From Heterotrichella gracilis (lineage: Eukaryota > Sar > Xanthophyceae > Tribonematales > Xanthonemataceae): a DNA stretch of 64,000 nt. Positions 38,110 to 48,500 of this stretch are shown here, in pieces. The stretch covers positions 1 to 64,000 of the forward strand of contig JAULBX010023408.1 in NCBI GenBank assembly GCA_032358255.1, read 5' to 3'. A model generated the notes under the pieces. That model searched no databases and had not been told where the DNA came from. It saw only the letters and a list, made by a program, of their open reading frames with translations. The position numbers and the translations under genes were made by a program. How positions within the stretch are numbered: position 1 is the first letter of the stretch; the number at the start of each line of letters is the position of its first letter.

Positions 38110-40252
38110 TCAGCCTTGCTTGTGATGGATAATTTGCCGCCGCACACGCGGCACTGCCCCAGGCACCTGTAAATTGGACGGCGCCACCTGTGTCCCTAGT
38201 AGTGGCGGCAATGACCCGCCGTACCCGCCCGGCACTGCAACTGTGTTCTCCAGGTTGAGTTTCACTTGCAGGCTGGGAACAGGGCACGCTGCCACCTGCT
38301 TCTTAGCCTGTGCCAGCTCATCACGGCAGATCTGCAGCAGCTCCTCGCACACCAGCGGCTGGAGGGGCGGCGGAGGGGGCTTGCGGGTTGTGGGCATCAC
38401 CCACTCAGGCGACTCCGGCGTCTCTCCCTGCCCATTCTCAGGTGACTGGAAGAACTCCATGTCCTCCACTAGCCCATATGTGAAGAGGGGCCCACTGGCC
38501 AGCGTGTCAAGCTGCATGTTCATCCTGCACAAGGGACACACACAAAACTTACAAGCTTGTAAGAGCGGAAGGGGGCTTTAAAGAGAAATGATGGCGCAGA
38601 ATTTATGAAGGGTTTATTGCGTGGTTTCTGATAGTTTTCAGTCCTAGCGTGCAATTAAGTCGGGTGTGCAAAGATGTGCCGTGCAGTTACTGTGCGCCAC
38701 TTACAGGCAGCTCCCCGGCGTGTCCCCCCATGCGATGGGCTGCGCGAATACTGTTTGCCCCTGGTTGGTGACCACCTGCTGGTCCTGCTGGCAGATGTCG
38801 GTGAGCCACAGGTCCTGATCACTGCCTGGTGGGCTGCGCACAGCCAGGTTGAAAGTTGCGCACTCTGTGCCGGTGGAGGGGTCATGGTTGAACAGCGCCT
38901 GAAGTGCCTCGCCCTCCCACTGGTACCCAGTGCCAATGTCAGTGCACTTGGAAAGCAGGCGGCCAGCAGGCGTGATCTTTGTCACGTACCTGAACAAACA
39001 CAGGTACTGTTAATAGATGTTAGGTAGGGTAGCCTCTGAACCGGAACATCTTTTGTGCAAGAACACTGACAAAGGTAACCCAATTTCACCCGCTGCAGTG
39101 CAGAAGTTTCAACAACCTTAAACTGCAGAATGCATTGTCATACACCGGCAATAAGTTTGTATATGAAGAAACTACTGCATTACAAGTGCTTACTTGTCCC
39201 AGTTGTCGAGCAGGCCCTTGTCAAAGCTGAGTGACCAGAAAGTGAGGGGCGCGCAGAACTGTGTGTCGGCACGCGTGCACTCCTTGCTGCACACCTGCAG
39301 TGGATACACCGTAGTTTGTAGGGAAGCTTCTTTGCAGCAACGATCATTGCTTGCGTTAGTCTGAAGACACCACTTTCAGGCAGGTGCGAGTGGGAGTCAC
39401 TTGTCATCACAACAACCACAGCTAAGGTGAACACTTGCGGACCTTGAATGTGAAGCTTGTCTCCCTCTTGCCAGCCTTCTTGGTGTATGTCACAGTGTAG
39501 GGGACATTCTTCATACTGTAAGTGTACCCCTTGCCACAAGACTCTGCCAGGCAGGTGACCTCATTCTGGCAGACCTCCTGCAGCAGGTGCCTCCCTACCG
39601 TGGACACAGCTGAGGCACCACCCTGGTAGAAACGTTGGGGTCAGTCTTTGGATAGGACGGGCACAAAAGCTTGAGTTTGAGTTGCAAAACAATACGGAAC
39701 TGTGTGGATACTGAACCTTCAAGGGACTGCATGTCAAGATGTTGGCAAAGGTGAGACCCAAGGCCCGTACCTTGAATGGGGAGCAGGAGGTCCCATACAC
39801 GCAACACGATATGAGTATAAGCACCACCTGTGGACAAACCAATATATCACTGAGTACTGTTCTGCTTGGTTGTCGTCAAGCTGTCCGTTGTTGTGCCCGG
39901 CGGTGGTGTGTGTGGTTCGGTCACATGCCATGCCGTGCTAGATCTAGATGAATGCTCGGCACACCACTCCAGAAGTGGCAGCTACTTAAAGAACTATGTT
40001 CTCTTTGTTTTCAATAATTGTGTCTATGTGTCAGCTCCAAACACCTGGTTCGCGGTCTGAACGGCCACCACCTTCTGTAACGTACGCTGAGTTGACTGCA
40101 AGCAGATTTGCAGGTCAACATTTGCAGCTTCCCACTGAGAGCTTGGACATAGGAACGTGCAATATATCACTCTGCTGCCCTGTTTGTATGCAGGCATCAT
40201 CCAAACGCACCTGGAGTGATAAACTCCGACCGAGTGTTTGCAGGCTCCACAT
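38110..40252 (-). CDS. Secreted Cys-containing protein of unknown family
   Basis: Six exons, 40211-40252, 39771-39827, 39443-39622, 39194-39294, 38705-38989 and 38110-38524, give 359 aa. The first two exons together form a signal peptide: MWSLQTLGRSLSLQ followed by VVLILISCCVYGTSC. The mature part has about sixteen Cys residues, for example VCQNEVTCLAESCGKGYTYS, VCSKECTRADTQFCAP and LLSKCTDIGTGYQ, which suggests a disulfide-bonded extracellular or lumenal protein. The last exon has a five-Pro run and a Val/Pro/Gly-rich basic tail. I recognise no family. All phases join exactly; the donor after 39443 (GTCCGC) is weak. Confidence 0.65.
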
Positions 40253-41505
40253 TCCGTTCGATGCCTGCCAATACGAGCGTCAAAGCCTCCAACCGCAGGA
40301 CATGCACGGGCCAACTAAGATCTATACAGTATATACAGTATATCTTGTGTTTGGTGTCAAAACGTGCTGCTGTGGGGTGTATCTGGTTGAAAACTAGACA
40401 AAAACGCCAGCCAGGTCGTACGAGCCTGTAACCTGATGACACCAAGGCAAGCTTGCCTTTTGATAGGTGAAGATGCAGCAGGCCAACGCGTGTGACTGAA
40501 GTGAGCAATCAAGCGTGAAGGCAAGTGATAAAGCATGTCATGCCTGGTCCCATTCTATTCATAACTGCTCTTTGAAACGCACACAAGACACCTTCTAACG
40601 CCAGGCACTGCACAGCGTGACACCTGGCTGCCGGCGGCAGACAGGAGACGGTCCACTGCCCGCCGGCCGCCTGTGCACCTGGCCAGAAATTTCCTTGATT
40701 AATTCATTAATTAAATCATTCTTAATATTAATTAAGGCAAGCCTTCCACAAAGCAACAGGGTAATACTAACAGGATGATATATAAGAATGAGGATCAGAC
40801 ATTTTCTATATGTCTTGGCAGGCAGCCACCTGCATATAGCACAGAACTGCGGTGCAGCCGCATCCGAGGATGCAGCCTGCACACAGTGTATCTCAGTGGT
40901 GTCTGAGATCCAAACGCAACGCAACGGCATTAGTGTCCTGTCAAAAATAACTCGAATATGCTGCAGCCATTGGAAAAATCCCACGCCACAGCGGATCTAG
41001 GCCTCCATGCGCCATGAACCCTCCACGGCACCGTCTTGCCTAGGCCCTGTGGTGATATAACTGAAAACAGCCCCTGAACGTTCCCTCCTCAAACACCCGT
41101 GTCTTTAAGTCACAGGTCAGTCTTCCCTTTCTTTTTCCTGTATATCATAGCTTCGCTACTCGCCAACACAGCGTAACTGTAAAAGACATGGAGAGTGCTT
41201 GCTAAGCTGCTGCAAGGCAGGCCACAACATGAGCAGCCAGGCGATGCCCTCACTGCATATGCCAGCCAGTGGGCAACGCCAATTTGGTGTCAGTCCACCA
41301 CTGAACAAGCTGCCAGGTTGTAATGCCGTCATCTAACTAATCCGCCGCTCACTAGTACCCAACACCCATACTGGATGTATGTGTCTGCACTGCAAGCCAC
41401 CAAACCATGCCCACTATCCAGTATTCGCGGCAAGCCCCATCGCCCCCCGCCTCAGCACTTTGCCACCCACACCATATGTGTGCCCCGCCTGCCCACCCCG
41501 GTTGA
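40253..41505. other. Intergenic, secreted-protein upstream
   Basis: Upstream region of the secreted-protein gene and 3' flank of the uL29m gene. It contains a short duplicated word (TATACAGTA twice, about 40323-40341) and an AT-rich block at about 40690-40740. No coding signal was recognised. Confidence 0.45.
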
Positions 41506-42762
41506 CTACAGCGCGTTGACAAAATCCCTGAGCTGTCTGGACCGCTCAGGTTCCGATTCCGCAATGGCGATGGCTCGCTCGGTCATGACGTGCTTGATGC
41601 GGCACATGGACTTCTTGACCTGCGGAGAGCCAGGAAGAGGCTTGGTGGCCACACATGCGCTGTGGCACAGGCTGTCGGCAATGGCCGCACCGCCGCATCG
41701 ACATGAGGACAGCAAAAGAAATGAAATGGATGTGTGCACGTGTGTGGAGACTGGGCATGACACAGTGGTGCACGCAGGCACGCAGTACAGTTACAACAGG
41801 CTGCCTGACCCTCTCAACACCACATTCCACATGAACCAAAGTGCGTATAGTCTGGTACACGAAAATCAAGGGGTTTTGAAGAAATTACCTTATGTAATCT
41901 GGCGGGGTTTGGCATGGGCTGCTTCACCGCCTTGTAATGCAGCTTCTCACTCTCAAGCATGTTGCGCTCCTTTAGCAACACATACCTGGGAAGAGGGTGG
42001 GTAGGGTTGGGACACACCAATACCGACAGCAGGTAAGAGTGGTGCAGAGGCAGGTGTCCCAGAGTGGATATGGATGCAATGCTTGTGAGGGTGCAAGCAG
42101 GTGGTTTGATGTCCCGCGACCACTGGGTGCGGGGAGGAGGGAGCCTTCCTGCCCCCTGTTGTGCAGCTTATGCGGGTGTGCTGTGGTTCCCTTAACGTGG
42201 TGGCAGCCACCTAGGTGCAGGCAGCCACTTTTTGAGAGAACGTGCAGGTTGACGATAGCGTTATATTCCAAGCAAGTGCACTAGCCAGAGGCTGAAGCTT
42301 GGTGTATACTGACTGGTATGCCCACCCACACATGCGCAACGGCGTCGTCCCCCACCAACCCCGCCCCCTCACCACAGCTTGTGCAGGTCGTCCCACGACT
42401 TTGGGCGCAGGTCAGAGGCCAGCCACCCACGGCCTGATGAAGGGCAGGGGAACAAGGGGTTAAGTAAGAGGAATTTCCACAATAGTCCGGAGCGACCACG
42501 CGGCCAGTGGTCAACACACATTGGCACAGAGCCAGGTGTGCCAGAGGGCACCCAGCAGTGATTGATGCCTTCACACCTCTCCCAGGGGTATGCAGGGCGG
42601 GTCATGCTGTTGTTCTTGCTCACCTACTTCCCCCTTGCCGTCCTTGTTGCCTGTGTCCAGGAACTCCTCCAGCCCACGCAGGGGCACACCGGTCTGAATG
42701 CACCGCACACCCTCCCACCCCACACCTAGCTGCTGGCATAGCCGCCGGCACACGGCCTGCAT
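41506..42762 (-). CDS. MRPL47: Mitochondrial large-subunit ribosomal protein uL29m (MRPL47)
   Basis: Four exons, 42624-42762, 42373-42433, 41889-41985 and 41506-41619, give 136 aa. The family core is unmistakable: GRGWLASDLRPKSWDDLHKL, then WYVLLKERNMLESEKLHYKA and MPNPARLHKVKKSMCRIKHV. It is a structural protein near the exit tunnel of the mitochondrial ribosome. The N-terminus (MQAVCRRLCQQLGVGWEGVR) is Arg-bearing and without acidic residues for its first 16 positions, as expected of a mitochondrial presequence. The start is the ATG at 42762; the frame stays open upstream without another ATG. All phases join exactly. Confidence 0.93.
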
Positions 42763-43577
42763 GGCGCAGACCTGCTTCCCCCCGACACCCAACTATGCGG
42801 CTGTGGCTCGGATACTAGCTGTGGAACTTGTAACTAGCCTAGCAAAAACTGGCTGCTGCTGTGGGTACGATGGGAGGCAGCAAGGCAGTGTCCAGGTACG
42901 TGAGGACAAGGGGTTATAAGTATGGCTACAGAAAAGAAAAGACAGCGGTTTGGCAACAGATGTACCAGCTAGCTCTCGCTTGCAGTTGGGTATGGGTTAT
43001 GACTGCAGTGGGGCATATGCATGCATTGTACCAACTGGCAAAGGGTGAACACGGATATGTCACAGGCAGAGAAGGGCAAGAACCACAGGACTGCACGCGA
43101 AAGTGAGGTTCTAAGTACCATTTACCTCCCTCTCGGTAGACTTAAGAGGTCTCGCCTGCGGCTGTTACCAGGGTTGAGTATCACAGCTAGTGTATCGGGG
43201 TATCACCGTGCAGTGCATGCATGCATAAACTGCAGACGAGATGCCTGATAAGTGACTGTGGTCACCGCTGCATCATAATTACCTGGGTACAGTTTTTTTG
43301 TCGTTGTGTCACTTTTCTTGACGGTAAATGTGCCAATAACTAGTACATGCACGAACACACCAGCTGGGGCAGTTCACCCAAAACCTGCTCACTGGCCAGT
43401 AACTCCCCCTGCATAGCTGCGGCACAGTAACTGTTACATTCATAAAACCCGTGCGTGTCTCTGCTTAATCGGAAAGAGGGTAGTGAATACCCTGTACACC
43501 ATCTGAGCGATGTGCAGAGGGTGCCTGCTTGATTAGCTTGAATAGCTGCTGTCCCCACTGGACCGTGCCCACCCAGC
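42763..43577. promoter_or_regulatory. Divergent intergenic region, uL29m and Snapin-like
   Basis: The two genes start in opposite directions 815 bp apart, so both promoters lie here. A GCATGCATGCAT run occurs near 43207. No coding signal was seen. Confidence 0.45.
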
Positions 43578-44807
43578 ATGTCTACCCCCAGCCACCAGGG
43601 TGCCGACCCTCTTCCCCCGCACCACCCTGAGGCACCCAGCACACCCCTCACCGAGGCTGTGGCTGCAGGTAGGCGCCACACACAGCCACATACCACGGCC
43701 CACGCACACACGTTGGCACACACCCACACACCACCGCACCCACCCTGTCCCTGCTGGCGCACCACGCCAACCTGCTCACGACCTGCACATGTTCCCATGA
43801 CATCCCACCGCTGTGCAGCACCAGCACCCGTTGCCGTGAGCGCGCGGCAGCCATGCTGATCACCCCCGCTGTGGCCTTGCAGGCATTGTTGAGCAGGTAT
43901 CCCGCCACCTGGCCCCCACCATCGAGCGCTTTGAGGCTGTGTCGCGCAGCCAACAGGAGCTGCTGGACAACCTGGACAGGATGGTGGAAGGTGAGGGGCG
44001 GGAGGCCAAGAAAGGCTAAAACATTGTTTCAGAAGCTGTAAACCTTTCCATGATGTAAGCCTAAAGGGGAGACGGAGGATTTGACACCCTGTGGGCACAA
44101 CGCCCTGCATGCCCTGCAATAAGCCGTCTCCACTGTTTGCTTATGAACGTGCGTCTGTCTAACCAGCGCCCCCTCTGTGTCCGCCAACCCGCCTGACCGC
44201 CTGTCCCCCTTGCTCCCAGTTGTGTCTGAGGGCCGGGCCAGCCTGTCCGGCCTGGCCCTGCCACCACTCTGCCAGCGCCTGGCCAAGCTGCAGGCACGCG
44301 TGGGGCAGCTGGGGAGGACCATCGGGGTAGTAGAGGTGAGGGGGGTGGGTGCCGCCATATCTTGCACGTGGGGTCTGCAGAGGGTGTAGACCCATGAAGG
44401 CAGGTATATGATAAGATAAATGGCCCGAAAATCAGAGAGATAAGGATATTAGGTCTCAAAAATTGAAAGATAGAGGTAAACGATGGGCTAGCCCGCCCAT
44501 GGGCACACGGAAAAAATAGAGATAAACCTGAACCAGCAAGGGTGAAAGCTAAGATAAGGAATTTGTTTTCAAGGATAAAGATAAACTGACCAAAAATACC
44601 AAAGCTGAAGATAAATCAAGGCTAGTTTATCTGCCTTCATGGGTCGAGGGGGTGGGTGAGGAGAATGTGGTTTACTGGCAGCAAGGCTGCAGTCGTGGTG
44701 TGGTTGACGTTTCTGCCAACTGCACCCTTTCCTTTTTTGCACAGGAACGACTGCAGGTGATACAGCACAAGCTTGCGGAGCGGAGGGTGCGCACTGGGCA
44801 GCGATAG
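43578..44807 (+). CDS. Snapin-like (BLOC-1/BORC subunit family) coiled-coil protein
   Basis: Four exons, 43578-43668, 43883-43990, 44220-44335 and 44745-44807, give 125 aa, close to the 136 aa of animal Snapin. The pattern LAPTIERFEAVSRSQQELLD followed by NLDRMVE matches the Snapin block with its RxSQxELxxxI core, and the C-terminal GQLGRTIGVVEERLQVIQHK matches its second helix. Snapin belongs to BLOC-1 and BORC, which act in endosome and lysosome positioning. The first 30 residues are Pro/Ala-rich and disordered. All phases join exactly. The last intron (44336-44744) carries a MITE-like element. Small coiled coils are easy to misassign, so the family is likely rather than certain. Confidence 0.65.
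44389..44645. mobile_element. MITE-like element, 257 bp, in the Snapin-like gene
   Basis: The element begins GACCCATGAAGGCAG and ends with the exact reverse complement of its first 14 bases (TGCCTTCATGGGTC). The inside is A-rich with repeated GATAA words, unlike the GC-rich intron around it, and has no open frame. The features fit a non-autonomous DNA transposon. A clear target-site duplication was not visible, so the ends could be a few bases off. Confidence 0.65.
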
Positions 44808-45529
44808 GTGGGACACCTCGCTGGGCTAGTGTGGGGTGCGGGGTGGCATGTTCCGGAACCCGGGTGCATATGGGGGCAGCAGGAGTGCTGCAGGTTCCCT
44901 GGCGCAAGCTTGGGACTACTGCGCCATGCCTGTAGTGGGCATATGGATCCAAGTTTTGGAGGAGTGGTAGGCCAGATATCCAAGGTGGGGGAGGTAGTGT
45001 GTGAGCTCTCATCTTGCAACTTGACATTGTATCAAAACTTGTGATGGCTTCCAAGTTGAAGTTGTGTGACGGAGTTGCACGATTATGTACTGGGAAGGGT
45101 TCGGAACACAGAAACCAGTGAGGTCCGACACGGTATGACACTGATGAGTCATGGTGTGGTTTGCAGGGTTTTCTGGGAAACCCTCCGCAGTGGGGGGGTT
45201 GGCCGTCCAACGGACAACGGACTGGACAGTCGCAACGCCAGGCATCTACAAACCGCGCGCAACCCAGTTGGCCGCACTGCAATCTACACCGTCTCGCCCT
45301 ATCACGGTCCCCGCTGTGAGCATTACTACCCTGGACACGTAGACCCCTCGGTCTTCAGCGGCTGGCATCTGGCCGGACATAACGCATGCCACTGGGCACC
45401 TGTCGCCAGCACGGGCCCCTGGACAGTTGCCTGTGGCGTTCGAAACGACCAAATTGACATCAAACCACTCTCCTGTGGCCCGAGTGCGAAATAGCTGTGC
45501 CAGCGAGACGAGCCAGCATTGCGGCGAGG
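44808..45529. promoter_or_regulatory. Upstream region of the hydroxyproline-rich glycoprotein
   Basis: Snapin-like 3' flank followed by the promoter and leader of the glycoprotein gene. Three plus-strand frames are open around 45066-45494, but none has family similarity or joins the downstream exons convincingly. Confidence 0.4.
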
Positions 45530-48500
45530 ATGGCTGGGCTCGGGGCGGGGTGGTGGTGCTGCTGCCTTTTCATTGCAGCAGGACTGTGTACAGCGAAGGT
45601 AAAGCACCATGAACCTAGTGAGATCCTTGTCACATTACTCCTGTAGTTGGGCGACCTTTGTGTTTCGCTTTCCTCCACGGAATGTGAGCCGTGGATCACG
45701 CCATTGCGCCCTGTATGCACTGCCACATGCTGCCCCCTTCGACCCCTGCCTCACTTCTGCTTTGATTCCAGGCCACTTTGAACCCTTCTGTACGGCTGCT
45801 GGTGCTTCGAAAGTACGACGACGACTCCTTGGTGTGGCAGAACTCCACGGCATGTGTGGACCCCTCAGCCACGCCCCTGGACCCAACCACCCTGCCTGCT
45901 GATGCACGGCTCGCAGGGGACCAATTTGGGAAGGTGGAAGGTAAGTTATACAGCTTATATTTGCGTGAATATGTGTGCAACATGGTGCCATATGCTGGGG
46001 GATGCAGTGCAGCCTGCGGTTGAGCTAGTGTTGAGCTATATTGTTGGGACACAAACAGTTTCTGACTATCCAAACAGCTTTCGCACGGCTGGAGAATGCC
46101 AGCAGTTGCTGCTTGCACATGCACATGCACACTGCCAGCCTCCTCTTCTCTGAATTTGTTTTTGAACCCCCCAACCCACCCACCCTGCAGTTGTGACCCA
46201 CTGGTTTGGCTCCCCCTCGGCCCCCCTGTCCGCCCTGCGCATCAGCAAGAGCTGCCGGGGCCTCATGCTGGATGGCCAGGACACAGTGCTGCAGGTGTAC
46301 AATGGGAGCGCAACACTGGGATGCAAGGTAGGCGCGCACGCCATGACACAAGGCACCCACTGCATGGCAACCACCCCTGCGAGCGCCCATACATGCCAGT
46401 ACCAAGACAGACACGTGCATTCCCCGTGCGCAATCATGATAACATAAGTGGGTTGCACTCCCCTGTGCGCAGGTGCGCGTGTATGCCTATGGCGACTACG
46501 CATACATCCAGGCGCAGGTGCGCGCCAGCAGCAACAAGTGGGTGGTGGCGCTGCCCCGGCCAGGCACAGGGCTCACGCCACTGGTCACATGCACAGGTGA
46601 GGCTGGGTGATGGGATGTGATGGGATGGCCTCTGAAGCAACCGTTGGCTCGCTCTTAAACAGCGGGCCAATAGACATCGGTGAAATCTGCTTTCCAGATG
46701 GTGTGTAGTGCAGCTGCCCCCGCATAGGGTTGAGGGGCATTTAAAATGGATCTGAAATTCGCACGCTCTCCCCCATGTGCAGGCAGCGCCCAGGATTGCC
46801 CTCTGTCCACCTCCCCAAGCTGCAGAGGGGAGGGGCCATCCCGCCAGGTGCAGTCTCTGGGGGGCTTTGACTGCGCGGCGGGGCAGAAGGGACCGGATGG
46901 CGGCGCACTGTATTACGGCCTGCAGGTGGGCGGTGGGGCATTGGATTGAATGGTCTAAATGGTCTCAGTTGTTTGAAAACGTGATTATGATTTAAATAAC
47001 AACGGTGCACCCAGCTCATGCGCACGCTCATTTCACCTATTGGGAAAAATGTGCAATGGAATCAAAACAGTGACAATGCATCATGCGTATGCGTGCGCTC
47101 ATGTGTGCATCATGGCTGGTGAGAGGGGCTCAATGGTTCTGGATGGTCCATGTATTTGCCAGCCGCTACAATGCCATGCCTGCTAACTGCTTCCCACCTT
47201 GTGCCCCGCCTTCAGACCCAGCTGTACAGCTACTCGTGTGACTCCCCCGGTACACGCCTGCCTGACTTCACCACCCTGCACCCCGCCCAGCAGCTGTGCG
47301 CCACGCCAAACATCAAGGTGAGGAAGGGGCACAACACGAGGGCTACATGTAGCATGCAGGTTTTTGCCAGGAAGCAACCTCATTTTAGCGCCATGGTACC
47401 CAAGTGATGCGTGCATGGCATGTGTATTGCAACCAGTATCAGAGATAATGGGCATGTTTTGAGGTGAATTTGTAGTTCCACCATGTCCACTCCCCTCGCC
47501 CATGCATCGTGTGCATGCCCATGAACCCACCCCATACTTGCCACGTGAGATGCATCTGAACATGTTGCATACAGTATGGCAGCGGCATGACCCCTGCCGG
47601 GCTCCCCTTCACCCGCCCCTCACCACCACCACCCTCCTGCAGACCCTGGGCACTGGCTGGCCCTCGGTGACTGATGTCAACGGGGGCACATGCGCTGCCG
47701 CCCAGATGACTGGCTGGGTCCGGGTGGAGCGCAACGAGGACATGATCTGGGACACATCTGATGTGGACGAGGCGCTGTACTCCACCTACCGCGTGTGCAC
47801 CCGCTACACGCACCAGCTCAAGCTGACCATCAACGGCACAGTCATGGAGCAGTCGCTGCCCGGCTCAACCTTTGACGCCACCCTGTCCTGCCGCACGGTG
47901 CATGGCCTGGGCCCAGGCTGGGTGCCCATCTCCATACAGTACGCGTCAGACCCTGGTGCCGCCATGACTGTGCTGCAGCTGTGGCTCATCCCCATCGCGC
48001 GCGTGTGGCGCATCGACAACAACCCCTACCAGAAGTTTGGCTACCAGTGGCGCTGCGAGTGCTGCGGACTGTTTGGAGACTTCTCATCCTCATGCTGCCA
48101 GCCGCTCAAGACATGTGACTTTGCAACAAACAGCTGCAACGGGACGGGTGGGGGGAGCGCATCGCCGCCACCCCTGCCACCCCCCAGCCCCATGTTGCAG
48201 CCACCAAAGGCGCAGCCTGGGTCTCCCTCTCCTCCCCAGCAGTCACCTCCACCCCCACCATCACCCACACTACATGCGCCCCCCAGCAGCACGCCACCAC
48301 CGCCACCATCACCTAGTCCAACGGCATCTCCCCCTCCACCCCCCACCGCCTCTGCCAGCAGCCCACCACCACCGCCACCCAAGCCGGCTGTAGTTGCCCC
48401 CACTGGATCCCCTCCACCCACCACCATGCCACCCCCAAAGCAACAGCCGCCACCACCCTCCCCTGTTGAGTCACCGCCACCATCCCCGCAACAATCACCG

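Noticed and set aside
45066-45494. A 142-codon plus-strand ORF before the wall glycoprotein
   Set aside because: No family similarity, other frames are also open, and it does not splice into the signal-peptide exon. It is treated as upstream region.
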